The translations under genes and the position numbers were made by a program. From Macquaria australasica (lineage: Eukaryota > Chordata > Actinopteri > Centrarchiformes > Percichthyidae), in assembly GCA_005408345.1 (NCBI GenBank), contig SEMN01000001.1:434001-498000 (forward strand): a stretch of 64,000 nt of DNA. The letters run 5' to 3'. This document shows positions 46,601 through 57,777 of this stretch, piece after piece. Position 1 is the first letter of the stretch; each line of letters begins with the position of its first letter. The notes below the pieces were generated by a model, which was given only the letters and a program-made list of their open reading frames with translations, searched no databases and had not been told where the DNA came from.

Positions 46601-47753
46601 AGTACCTTTTGATCATACTTTTTGCTTTTTTATTAGATGGCAAACTGTTGAGGTACAGAGAGGAATCATAAGGAGAGCGAAAGGGGATACGACATGCAGC
46701 AAAGGTCCCCAGCCGGACCTTTTGTTGAAACATTAAAATTGAATAATTACTGCCACTTGGTGATAAGAGTGAGCTTAATAAATCAGTATCTATACTAAAA
46801 ATGTGTTTCAGAGTCCAGTGATAATATAACATTTCCCAACAACATAATTATGAACTGAAAATAAATGAATACACAGAATATCGGCCATAGGCTGTTAGTT
46901 TGTAGTATGCATGAAATGGTCTTATGTTACAGAAGATATTTAACTCAAATAGACCTTTTGTCACAGTGCCTGTTTTGACTTGTCTAGCAGGAAAAACGGG
47001 TGAAAGTAATGATGGCTGCATATCATGCAGATGTGGGATGTTCTCACAGCACCTTTACAAAAATGTTGAAATTAAAGGTTTTTTGAGAATAGACAAGTTT
47101 TAGCTTTGTTTTTTGTAGGTTGTTTTCTGCTCTAATTCTTTCTTCAGTCAATGCTGTCAGTTGAGATAATTGATACTAGTGTATGTTAAAATATTAGCCT
47201 AGCCTTTTGTGACCAACTTCTGTTTACAGGAGCAAGTCCCAAGGATGCTGTCCGTGTTAAGATGGGTTTAATGCAAGTAAATGTTTATTTGTTTGTTTGT
47301 TTTTTGTTTTTTTAATGTAAATAGGCATGTTGGAGACCTGGGGAATGTGACTGCAGGAGCAGATAATGTTGCCAAGATAGACATCACGGACAAGATTCTC
47401 ACCCTCAATGGACCGTACTCGATCATTGGCAGAACCATGGTGGTAAGAAGAGCCTGTGATTTTACATTTCACTTCCAATCAACAGTTTGTGAGACTAGTA
47501 GGTTTTTGCCTCAAGTTAACTCGTTCATCTTGGCTTTATGAGACGGACCCCGTGTGTGGCTCATGCGTTGTGTGGGAATTAAGCATTTAGGCTATAAACT
47601 GTTATTGATAACTCTTCTGACAGTGCTTTCTGTCCTGTGTTTTAGATCCACGAGAAGGCCGATGACCTGGGAAGAGGAGGCAATGAGGAGAGTCTAAAGA
47701 CGGGCAATGCTGGTGGACGTCTGGCCTGCGGAGTCATTGGCATCGCCCAGTAA
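43697..47753 (+). CDS. SOD1: Cu/Zn superoxide dismutase (5 exons)
   Basis: SOD1 converts superoxide to hydrogen peroxide and oxygen in the cytosol and mitochondrial intermembrane space. Exons are 43697-43768, 45806-45902, 46044-46113, 47325-47442 and 47646-47753. They total 465 nt, giving 154 aa, the usual vertebrate length. The five-exon structure matches other vertebrates. All ligands are present, counting Met as 1: copper H47, H49, H64, H121; zinc H64, H72, H81, D84; disulfide C58-C147; and active-site arginine R144 in GGRLACGVIGIAQ. The electrostatic loop DLGRGGNEES is intact. No signal peptide is present, which excludes extracellular SOD3. Intron 1 carries an unusual inverted repeat. The gene runs in the same direction as SCAF4, whereas in human the two face each other. 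Confidence 0.98.
43885..44479. repeat. Near-perfect 250-bp inverted repeat in SOD1 intron 1
   Basis: The left arm is 43885-44134 (250 bp) and the right arm 44239-44479 (241 bp). Read by eye, the right arm is the reverse complement of the left arm throughout. The only difference found is 9 extra bases (GAAATTCAC) in the left arm near 44044-44055, which look like a local duplication of ATTCAC. The 104-bp spacer starts with a run of 16 C (44140-44155). The arms are single-copy-like GC-rich intron sequence and do not resemble a transposon. This is either a very recent inverted duplication or a fold-back assembly artefact. Confidence 0.9.
45368..45381. repeat. Poly(G) run of 14
   Basis: Fourteen consecutive G in SOD1 intron 1, about 1.2 kb from a run of 16 C in the same intron. 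The length is likely polymorphic or imprecisely assembled. Confidence 0.95.
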
Positions 47754-47984
47754 ACGGTGTGCCAGAACATGGAGCACTGGAAACAACTTTCCCCACAGCA
47801 CTTAATAAGACCAACCTAGCTACTTGATGTGACAGTTTGTCCCGTTCAATACTCTGGCTTTTTATTGACTAGTCAAGAGAGTAGATGAGCCATGCTTTGT
47901 CCAGTCTGTTCTTCATGACAATTGTATGTATGGGTTTATGTCTGCTGATTAGTGTTGGTCCCAAAGAATTGGTAACGCACAAGT

Positions 47985-47990
47985 AATAAA
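47985..47990 (+). terminator. SOD1: Poly(A) signal of SOD1
   Basis: AATAAA 232 bp after the SOD1 stop codon, with a second AATAAA at 48019-48024. This predicts a 3' UTR of about 250-290 bp. Confidence 0.7.
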
Positions 47991-48399
47991 CAGATGTATG
48001 CAGTTTACAAAGTTAATCAATAAATTGTCAGTTCATCTGTATCCTGTAATAATTCTGCCAATATGTTTGGAATTTAAGCTTTTGACAAAAGTCTAGTATT
48101 TGAGCTTGAATACTAGACCTTAGTTTGTCACAGTGGACATTTTGATCAGGTCCTGCATTATTACTTAATCTTGTGGTCTTGTGAAGGGCCCCTGTGTCAA
48201 TTTCTAGCTCTAACCTTTTCATTATAGCTTACATGGTGTTTTTTATTTATTTATTTATTACGATTCAAACTAGCCATCATGCATAAAACCTATCACCAGG
48301 TAGTATAAGTAATTATAGGAATAGCCTACTGGTTGGTTTCTTGGCAAATAAAAACAAAACAAAAACAAAGGGACCTTAACAAGAAAAGCTACCAGCTAT

Positions 48400-48641
48400 A
48401 GTGAGCTGTGTTCACTGTAGGGAAACTGGAAGCAACGGGGCCCAACAGCGAATTTCTGCCAAGGTCCCTCAAACGGGTTAATCCGGCCTTTGTTGGAGCG
48501 GCCCACCTGTCGATATTTGGTAAAAGACCCGGTGTCACAGAATCTGACGGGTCTCAGGTTTCGTTGGAGCACCGGTCTCGGACACGTTAGCTAGAGGAGA
48601 GGGCTATCATCCGCCAAAACAGGAGGAATGCCACTTCAGGC
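48400..48641 (+). promoter_or_regulatory. Candidate promoter and non-coding first exon of the next gene
   Basis: This GC/CpG-richer patch is set in AT-rich DNA, 0.4 kb after SOD1. It ends with CAG|GCAAGT at 48637-48645, a strong match to the rare GC-AG donor consensus. In human, TIAM1 flanks SOD1 and has many non-coding 5' exons. After the flip of SOD1 described below, TIAM1 would be expected here on the plus strand. Assignment to TIAM1 is inference only, as no coding exon is in the window. Confidence 0.3.
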
Positions 48642-49467
48642 AAGTCGTACATTAGATTAATTTACATGTTGTGCTTTCTTACCTGCTAGCTTCACCGGTA
48701 TATTCCGAAACCACCTGGGTATCGTCTGGACTTCAGAAGTTGAGTACGGTCAGCGTCGTGGGTGGTCGGTGTGTGTGACCGGTGTGTAGGCTAGGCTTGT
48801 TGAACCAGACTGGTTTCTATTTCTGTTTTAACACATCTAGTAAAGATGCCTGTGTGTGGCACATTCGAGTAAGGAAACGATTATGTAATAAATCCCTTTT
48901 TGTGGCATGTGTTTAAGTTACTTTGCCAGTTAGTAGTATCTAAGTTATGAATAATAGGTTAAAAGTTTCAAGTTAGGCCTACTTGGCCAACACTGGAAAG
49001 GAACTGCACAAATGTAAAACACAGCCGGCAGAGACAAAGGAGAGGAACAAAGTTGCAGTTCTAGAAAAATTAGTGAAGGGAAAAAGAGAAGTGGTTTACA
49101 CAAACATTTGGTCTAAGTGCCAAACAGTGTAGCCTAAATGTTTTTGTTGCACTACACAATTTTACAACGGATATTTGTCAAATATGGCAGATATCTGGGT
49201 TCATGTGTGGCCGCCTGTGGTTTTTCATTCATGGTGCTGCGCAGTTCACCTGACAGACATGCCAGGCCACAGGTAAGAAAAAAGAAATGTTTAAGATATG
49301 TTGAAAGAAACGCATTTAAAGAAAAATCACACAGTTTAAAAGGTGACATTTAAGATGTTTCTGAAGCTGCAAGCCCTAGATTCTCAGATTTCTGGGAGGC
49401 CCTGACAGCAAAAAACTTGGATCCTTCTGATCAGCTTTTACCCGGACTGTGTATTAAGCTGCATCAT

Positions 49468-49482
49468 CCTCTAGAGGGCGCT
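49468..49482 (+). promoter_or_regulatory. Weaker candidate CTCF motif
   Basis: CCTCTAGAGGGCGCT matches the CTCF core consensus except for T instead of A at the third position. It lies downstream of SOD1, in the boundary region to the next locus. Confidence 0.25.
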
Positions 49483-51450
49483 GCTACTCTTTATAACTCA
49501 TGTAACAAGTAGCCTACTGGTCTGATGCTCCAACACAGATGGATGGGATCACATTTTGTCCTCATCACGATTTTTAAAAATGCCCTCTTGGGGATTTGCA
49601 TATTTTTACATTGTGGGGGTGTAGCCGTGCATACCAGTGGCTGAAAATGTCCATAAGTTAATACTGTTAACATTGTTTCTCATTATTATAGGACACACAG
49701 GCCTTAATATGCTGCACTGGAAATAATTATTTCCTTTAAATTGTTAATTGTGGTTTCACATACATAAGAATATTACATTTCATAAATGTCTCAGACAGGC
49801 CTACTAAAATATAAATAACAGTTTGTGATTGGAAATTATGGGTTTAAATTGGAATCTTGGTGTTTGCCCTTCATCCATGATATTAAACTGAACAGCTGTG
49901 CCCTGCACTGGCCAGCACACACACACACACACACATGGACACACTTACATACAGAATACACAACCCTGTCTACATATAGCCGACACGTGGCTGCAGAAAT
50001 TGCATGCTCGAAAAGCTTTTTCCTTTTCATGGGAATGACGGATGCTCCCATGTGAAGTGACTTGGCACTCACAGCTCCTCTCCTGGGGAAATGAGATATT
50101 GGAGGCCCTTCAATGGAGTTAATACCTCAGGGAGCAACCCAGAGGCAAGCCGCAGAGTGTGTGTGTGTGTGTAGTTTAAATTCATACATGAAATGTTTAG
50201 CTCTGAAAATGTGCAGCGGAATAATCATATACGTAGCAAGATGTGGAAATCCATTCTAGCAAATGGGATGTGTATCTTGCTCTGTTTTCTACTCAATAGT
50301 AGATAATCTACTGCTCATAAAATTCAGCTTTCAAGACAGTCAGGCTAAATGCTAAGCACTTGTTATTTTACTAGTAAGATTAACATCTGCAGTTGTTTTT
50401 CAGTAAAATCCACTAGTGGTTTTACAGTTTTCATCAGGGTCATTAGGGGGTGTAAGGGTAATTGAAATATCATTTTGATTCAATTTTTATAGAGAAAAAT
50501 GTAGCCTTTTACAAGAGAGCAATTCCATTTTCTTCTTTTTTTTGAGGTAGCAGGATGTATTGGCCTTTATGCATGGAAGTCAGTCTATGTACATGTTTGT
50601 ATGTTTCCACTATGCTTGGGTATCTGTAGTGATGCTGTTTCAGGCCAAGACCTCATAGGCAGCCCAAAACTGCATGGCTGAAATATCTGTATTAGTGTAG
50701 ACAGATGCAGCCAGCAGAGCGGAAAGACAGACTGACTGTAAAAGCTGGTATAAATAGCCAGGGAGTGGAGGTGATGAATAATAGAGACTACCACTGCTGA
50801 CAGTGAGGGAGAGAGGCAGTGACAGCAGGAGAGTCCGATAAAGCTTAGTATAAAATCATAGAAAAGAATAGAATAGAATGAGAAAGATCATGTGAAAGGG
50901 CATATGTCAATATAATACTGGACTTTTATGAATAATTAGCATATCCCTATTTTCTGTCTCAGATATGATGTATATGATGGACTTTGTTGGATTAGATTTT
51001 TAATTTCTACTTGGTCCACATGATCACATATGAAAACTGTCAAACTGAGATTCCACGCATGGCGTAAGTAGTATCTCTGGTATTAGTGCCTCGTATCGAA
51101 GGGGTGTTTCATAGGACTTCCAAGAGAATACTTTTTAAATGTTGACAAAAGCATACCAGCAAAAACGTCAGCGTCAACCTTTAACTTTTCACAGTATAGG
51201 CCTTCAAATTCAATCAAACCCTAGAATGAGCCAACACAAAGCAGACAAGGTGTACTTACATAAGACTTGGAGCATAACTGTCACTGCATGTCAACAAGAT
51301 GCTTTCAGGTGAAAGGTAATGCCTAAGGTGTATTCTTCCTTTAATAGCCATTGCTTCAGGGTTTTACACGACCTTGTTCCTTCCCAAACTACCAGTGAAC
51401 CAGTCTTACAGGGTTCAATTCTTTTGTTGCTTACCTAGTTGCAGTGAGTG

Positions 51451-51451
<1 letters not shown>

Positions 51452-51484
<33 letters not shown>
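51452..51484. repeat. (TG)n microsatellite
   Basis: Uninterrupted TG dinucleotides. Confidence 0.95.
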
Positions 51485-51485
<1 letters not shown>

Positions 51486-52079
51486 ATCATATTAAAAAAG
51501 GAAAATGTCCTGCTGTTAACTGGAATCCAACTCCCACATGTACACAGTCACACTTGGAGGTGGTAAGGCTGTCCCTCTGGTGTTCACTGGAAGATGACTC
51601 AGAGATGGAGGTTCTTCTTTTCAACCAAGTTATGTAAGTGGAGAGAAGTTCACTTTACTGGTATGTGTGTGTGCCTCTGTTAGTAGCTGTGCTTTGTCTG
51701 TGAGCATTTACAGGGTTGTATTCTTTTTTCTTTTTTCATATGCATCCAGATTTGCAACCCGAAGCACTGCTGACAAGAACCAGTGTGGTCACATTTCTGG
51801 ACGTGGCCTCTTATTGTTTTCCCCCAGGGCTGCAGCAATAGATGTATGGCTCAACACTCCAGCTGACAGGCTTTTACTTGTTTAACAGCTGCACGCTATA
51901 CATACTACGTTCCCACCCATCTTCAACCTGTACATGCGATTCATCTTGAGGTGGAATATTTCCCCACTTTCCTGGGTATCAATCATTGGGAAAATGAAAA
52001 GCTTCCCAACAGATGTGATTGAGGCAAAATGGCTGTCAGTTGAGGTTAAAATTGCAACCACTGAGCATCTGGTCTCAGC

Positions 52080-52316
52080 CAGTATTTTTATTGTTGCTAA
52101 TCTGCAGATTATTTTTTCAATTGATCGTTCGTACTGTAAGGTGACCCTCCCAATTCTCAAAGCCCAAAATGACTTTTGCCAAATCACTTTTTTTTTGTGA
52201 CCAACAGTCAACCAACAAAAGCTAAAAATGTTCAATTTACTTTCATCAAAAACTAAAATACTCAGCAAATATTCATAGAAGCGACAACCGGTGAATTTTT
52301 AGCATTTTTGTTAAAA
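52080..52316 (+). repeat. 'attaatcga' repeat family, copy 3, left half
   Basis: Blocks 'aatctgcagattattttttcaattgatcgt', 'aaagcccaaaatgactt', 'accaacagtcaacc', 'cagcaaatattca' and 'gaatttttagcatttttg' follow the family order seen in copy 1 (opposite strand). The copy breaks off at about 52316 and resumes at 52647. Confidence 0.6.
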
Positions 52317-52646
52317 GGGGCACTCCACCGATTTTACACATCAGTTTACTCATCATGAGGAATACTACTCAGCCGGTCATCTCAATCATCCTGGGCTTGG
52401 AGACTACAGAGAGCTTGCATTACAAACTGAGGATGTGAAGTTTGAAAGACGTGGGTATTTTACCTGGTAGGGAGGGTTTAATAAAATATACAATCAAGAT
52501 GCATTATGGGAAATGTAGGATCCAGTGTTTTTGGCTAGCTTGACCCATATTTCAGCCTCCGCTGCATACATTATAACCATTAAAAAAAATCAGGCTATTG
52601 AGTCATCCAACCTAATGAAAGTACAATACCAAATTGCTGAGTATCT
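52317..52646. mobile_element. Element inserted into a repeat copy (nested insertion)
   Basis: It begins GGGGCACTCCACCGATTTTA, a sequence I recognise as the end of an interspersed element common in percomorph fish. It also contains that element's typical 'gcattatgggaaatgtagga' and 'tgtttttggctagcttga'. It interrupts copy 3 of the other repeat. The matching inverted end is not visible on the right, so the insertion is probably truncated or decayed. Confidence 0.5.
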
Positions 52647-52725
52647 CTTGAAACAGTTAACCAATTATCAAAATAGCTGCTGATTAAATGACTGTTGATC
52701 GACTAATCTGCTAATTGTTTCACCT
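52647..52725 (+). repeat. 'attaatcga' repeat family, copy 3, right end
   Basis: It continues the interrupted copy with 'cttgaaacagttaaccaatt', 'atcaaaatagctgctgatta' and 'gttgatcgactaatctgcta', in the expected family order. Confidence 0.55.
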
Positions 52726-53614
52726 GTAATTGTATAAACACAGGTTTGTGTGATTCAGGATACAATTGTTACTCTCTTGAGAGACACAGATACATGTTTT
52801 GAAACAAACACAGGAACCTATTCTGCACTCTAGCCTGAATGATCCCATTGCAGTATATTGGTGCTCACTCCCCTGTGACCCTCCTCTATTCTCTGTGGTG
52901 AGAGTTAACCTTCCGGTACACCGTCTACCACTGACATTGTGGGGATATTTTAGAGACTAGGAGCCATAGGTCAGGGGTGAGATGCCATAAATGGTGCCTA
53001 TCCTATGAGACATGGTTGGTTGGTAGACAGGCTAATTACAAGGCCCCTGTGACCTAACCTCTGCCCCCTGAGCTCTGTGTCATGTGATAATGAGAGTGGA
53101 GCCCCCGAACACCCCGTTGCTCTTAAATCTGACAGCTAATTCCTTTTTCCTGCTGTTCATTTTATCCTCTGTTACATTTATACTGCTAACTTCATTTCAC
53201 GCTCTCCATCTCTTATAAGGCATCATTTGGGCAAGAAAGTGAAAAAGAAACAAGTGTTCAAGTGTTTGGATTCTGTATCGTGTATGAAAATGGTTCCGTA
53301 GCCTTTCAGCCCAGTAGACCAGCCTCAGTTACACTGTGTGGAGACTGTGTAGCGACGACTCCAGAGGGATTCAAAGGCCTATTTAACACATTACAAAACC
53401 CCTCTCATCCATGGTCAAACAGCAGTCTAGGGGTCTGACCTTTGAACTCAGTGACCTGCTAACGCTGCACGACCATAACTCTCACTTTTACTCAAAATGG
53501 TGCTTTTTACTCTTTCTGGGATGAATGGCTGTAGGTAGTAGAATGCTGCATGAAGGAAGGCAAGGAGACGTTATATGTTTTGGACATGACATACAGTATG
53601 ACGTGAACAAATCT

Positions 53615-53750
53615 AGTGCTTGAAACGATTAGGGAAAAAAATTAATGGCCAGTAGTTTTGATTACAGATTAATCGTTTAAATCATTTATCAAGCAAAAGT
53701 GGCAAACATCACATACAATGAATATTTTGGGGTTTTGGACAGTTGGACAG
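53615..53750 (-). repeat. 'attaatcga' repeat family, copy 4 (partial)
   Basis: Reverse-oriented blocks: 'ttgaaacgattag', 'cagattaatcgtttaaatca', 'tcaagcaaaagtggcaaaca', 'aatattttggggttttggac' and 'agttggacag'. Confidence 0.55.
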
Positions 53751-53779
53751 CCACGCTAACGGCTCTGTAAGCCTATATT

Positions 53780-54100
53780 TGAGCTGAATGCTAACTTCAA
53801 CATGCTGATGTTAAGCAGGTGTCATGTGTACCATAGTCACAATCTTAGTTTAGTTTAACATTTGATAATAAAGTATAGCTGAGGCTGATGGGAATGCCAT
53901 TAGTTTTTCAGGTATTCATTCATAAACCAAGGGATTGGACAAATTGAAAATCTGACCTAATGGTGGCGCTAGATGAAAAGTCAGGGGATCTCCAAAGTTA
54001 CAATTACAATTCATCCAGAACGGGACATGAATGTGTGTGCCGAATTTTAGTTGTTGAGACATTTCAGTCAAAACCACAAATGTGAACATCATGATGGCGT
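53780..54100 (+). repeat. Second interspersed teleost repeat family, copy 1
   Basis: Blocks that I recognise from many fish introns appear in order: 'ctgaggctgatgggaatg', 'cattagtttttcaggtatt', 'cataaaccaagggattggac', 'tggtggcgctagatgaaaag', 'gttgttgagacatttcagtc' and 'aaaaccacaaatgtgaacat'. It is non-coding and I cannot assign a class. A partial copy lies near 59885-60060. Confidence 0.6.
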
Positions 54101-55234
54101 TATGAAATCGGTATGAAAGTGGCCATAATCATGTGAGAAATAATACACATATATTGGTATTCATCTACATATTTTTACATATGGTTTTTACAGATTGTTT
54201 ACAGAATTGATCAGATCAGAAATGATCTATGTTTTGAATTGCCCCCTCTCTTCTCTCCCCCACCTCTTTGTTCCCCAGAGTACGTTCATGCAGATTTTTT
54301 CCCTGCAGACAAACTCTAGATTACATTATGTAAATTCATCCCCCACTCAAATGTTATCAAAGCAAATATTTAGAGGCTTACAGAAAGAGGAAGTGGTGAA
54401 CAAGCTACATAGAAGAAACCAGTTAGCTTAAACCGTAGGGAGGACAGCGAGTAGGAAAGGGTGTGTCCCAGTCCATATACTTTACATTCTGTTCAGGGGT
54501 CTGATTATTGAACCACTCTGTACTCACACTAATGTACAGCAAGTATGTTTGCACATATTTCTGTCTGAAAGGTGACCTCTCTGTATTGGCACGCCATGCA
54601 GATTTCATGCTTTTGTGATTATTGTCTCTCTTGAGAGCTGATCCAGTGCACTTATGTGCACGTGTTTGTGAGTTTTCAATTTAAGCTTCTCATATGTATG
54701 TGTGAGATGTGCTGCTCAGGTGTGAAGTGTTCTGCGGTTCCCAGCAGAATGAAGACCACTACACACCCTCTCCTGTCAGGGAGGGAGGGAAGACTGAGGG
54801 GAAGGGAGAAAACCAGGAGAACAGGAAGAAGGAGGCAATGAAAGAGGGAGAGAGGGTCACTGACGCTCCTGTTGATCTCCCAGAGAATAGACATTCTACA
54901 CTGTGCATGGCCACAGTTGCAGGAATAATAATACTTCCCCCACAAACTGTTCTCTCTTTAGTCCACTTTTCTGATTTTTTTCTTTTTCTTCTGCTCGTCT
55001 TTCGTTCTCCTTTCTGTCCATTAGAGATAATGGAGGGAGTCTGGGCTCTGACCCGCACGCTCTTTGATATGAAGGAGGAAATTACTGTTCTAATATGCGC
55101 ATATTTTGCATTCTTTTGAATTACCCAGCCCGAAATTATACACTTCACCCCACGTTTTGCTTAATTATTCATCTAGTTTCGAAAAGATTTTGGAGAGTAA
55201 TATGTTCGGGCAATCTGAACTGTAAGAAGAAGAC

Positions 55235-55520
55235 TAGTGCTGCATCTGCTGACTATTCTCTATTAATCGTTTGGTCTATATAATGTTAGAAAATATTAGA
55301 AATAGAAGGCAAGTTGAGCTATTCATATTGTCCGATCAGCAGTTCAAAACCCAAAGGTAATTTGGCTTGCAATCAAGGAAAAGAAAAACAATCAGCAAAT
55401 CTTCACATTTGAGAAGCTGGAACCAGCAAATTGATGTCACTTTTGCTTGAAAATGGCTTAAACTATTAATTTTCTGTTCATCTACTAACTGATTCATCGA
55501 CTAATCATTTTCAACTCTAG
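55235..55520 (+). repeat. 'attaatcga' repeat family, copy 5 (near full length)
   Basis: It runs from 'gtgctgcatctgctgactat' through 'attaatcgtttggtctatat', 'agttcaaaacccaaag', 'cttcacatttgagaagctgg', 'aaccagcaaattgatgtcac' and 'ttgcttgaaaatggcttaaa' to 'ctaatcattttcaactctag'. It is opposite in orientation to copy 1. Confidence 0.65.
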
Positions 55521-55930
55521 AGAAGACCCAACTACCTTTAGTTCAGTAAACTGGCAAATTGTTGTTTCTATTCTTCCACATGCTTGATCGTACCAGACTT
55601 CCTCCCCTTTTCTATTTCTGAACCATAAAGGTAACCTGACCATCTATGTACTGATGGTGGCCAATACTGCTTAAGGGCTCCTGAACAAGGGCACTTGACC
55701 TCTACTGTGTACCCAGCTATTAATGTAAACCATGTTAGCCAAAGGCACCCCACTTTGGGTACAACACAACAAGCAGTTGTATACTGTAGTTATTATACCC
55801 TGTAGTTACCCTATAACTAAATGTAACAAGAGGGAAACTAACAGTGCTTTAGATTACAGCCAGCATACCCTGAAAAGATTATACTATAACTCCGGAGTAA
55901 TTACGCTGTACGTTGTGGACTCTAATCTAA

Positions 55931-56648
55931 GGCCGTTTTCACATAGAATCAGGCGTTGCAGCGATTCATCGCAGGGCTGTGTGGCGGTGTGGGAGTGTCT
56001 GATACTAACCAGCAATCCCGGCTTGAAGACCGATACAAGCCAAGCCACTGCAAGGCAATTAACGTCGTGGCAGGGTTGAACAGCTGATGTACAGTAATCA
56101 CAGAGCCGATTGATCAGTCTCTCTTCCATATTCACAGTTGCTCGGTAAACAGTAGAATATTAAGGTAAACAGCTAATGCTACAATGCTACATTTAAACAA
56201 AGTTCTTCCCCAGCAAACTGGTAACCTTCAGGGAACGTCCCCTAAAGGTTTTTTAAAATCTTTTAGAGAACCTTTAGGGAATGTTCCCTGAACGTCTAAA
56301 GGGTTGGTAAAAATAACCTTTAGAGGACCTTTAGGGAACGTTCCCTAAAGGTCCTCTCAAGGTTAAAGGTGGAAGAAGTTGACGCCGGGAAAGGGACGCC
56401 TGGTGCGGTCAGGTGGCCCTGTTGCCACCGCTAGACAGTGAGTTGGTTAACGTTGCCATTCGTGGAACGTTCTGGGAATGTTCAGGCAAAAGTTGAATCT
56501 GTTTCAACTTTTTGCCTCAGGCCACTGCGTTTTTTTTGCGGCACCCCCTGCGGCCCTCACCGCTGCAGCCTGAACACAGTACCCCGGTTCAAATGAATGG
56601 GAAAATCTGCATTTTCACCGCAGCGCCTGCTTCTATGTGAATTCCTCC
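55931..56648. mobile_element. PIF/Harbinger-like MITE
   Basis: Terminal inverted repeats of about 25-30 bp are present. The left end is GGCCGTTTTCACATAGAATC, and the right end in reverse complement is GGAGGAATTCACATAGAAGC. Both continue with AGGCG-TGC-G. The element is flanked on both sides by TAA (55928-55930 and 56649-56651), the type of 3-bp target duplication (TWA) made by PIF/Harbinger elements. No transposase frame is present, so it is non-autonomous. The interior carries a cluster of palindromic AACGTT-centred repeats. Confidence 0.6.
56215..56364. repeat. Palindromic 'cctttaggg/ccctaaagg' repeat cluster
   Basis: Several direct and inverted copies of CCTTTAGGGAA lie within 150 bp. The last two form a perfect 36-bp palindrome at 56322-56357 (half-site AGAGGACCTTTAGGGAAC). 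With one mismatched pair the symmetry extends to 50 bp (56315-56364). It lies within the Harbinger-like element. Confidence 0.85.
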
Positions 56649-57751
56649 TAAAGCGTTACCCCATTATTCACAGCTGGTCCTCTATGTGTGTGTGCGTGCG
56701 TGCGTGTGTGATGGAAAACGTGCTCTTAAAGTTATCGTATTCATTACTTGAGGTGCCTTCAGCCTTGTTAGTCCTGGACAGCAATTAACCTGTTATAATT
56801 AGATAATTAGAGTGGTGTTAACCTGCAGTTACAGAGTGAAGGTTAGAGATTAAAAGATTTGGTTTCAGTTGAACATTCTGTTGCTAGTAGTAACCCCTGC
56901 TGGCAGAGCTATATAGCAGTCACAGATAATGTTACATTGAGCCTTTTGTCAGACCTGTAACTAAGCAAATATTGACAGGCTTCTGCCCTTGTTGGAGTTA
57001 TCTGTAGGTACTCTTTTTTTTATTACAGCTGTTTTATGACTGTTAATATGTGATTTAGAATTTAGTTTTTCTATGATCAGCTTACTGCTAACCAAGCTTG
57101 CCACTATACTAGCTGTACTTGCTGATGCAACATTCTATGTAGATGTTGAATTACCGTTGGGCGAAATGTTGAGCTCTATATTTTACTCTTCCAGTTTCCT
57201 CTTTACTGTAGTAATTCATTTTTACACTAACTCTTGTTTATGTAATCTCACCATGAGCGTTGTACGACCCAAAGTCTTTCCTAAGATGAGGAAAATCCTT
57301 TTCCATTTTCCCAGTCCTCACTTAAAAGAACTAGTTTATTGGCAGGTCTTTTGTTAAGGTTGCAATTAGGATAACATTACGGTAAAGGTTAAACTCAAAC
57401 CTGTGGATAGAGAGGTCACTGGTGCTTGTGTGTAGTTCTTCTTTAGTCTTGAACCTTCTATCACATATTGATGCCCTTTACCAGGATCAATAGCTGCTCG
57501 TGAACTGTGCTCTATGCTTCGGTTGTGGCTCAAATCTTTAATTGAACCAATCAATCGAAAACAACAACAAGGGAGGAGGTCATCAGGAGGGCAGTTTGTC
57601 ACTCATTCTACCTGAATGTTGTAAGCACCATTATCTAAAGAGGAACAAACAGTTTGTGTTTAATGAGATGGAGAATAGCTTTCTTCTGCTTCACCTCACC
57701 CACCTAAAGGTCACATCTATTCTTCTCATATGACCCTGAGCTATGGATACC

Positions 57752-57777
57752 TGTGTGTGTGTGTGTGTGTGTGTGTG
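57752..57777. repeat. (TG)n microsatellite
   Basis: Uninterrupted TG dinucleotides. Confidence 0.95.

Noticed and set aside
54709..55119. 136-codon open frame in the gene-poor region
   Set aside because: Low-complexity Lys/Glu-rich start and hydrophobic tail, no similarity that I recognise, no promoter or splice context. A similar-length frame exists on the opposite strand.
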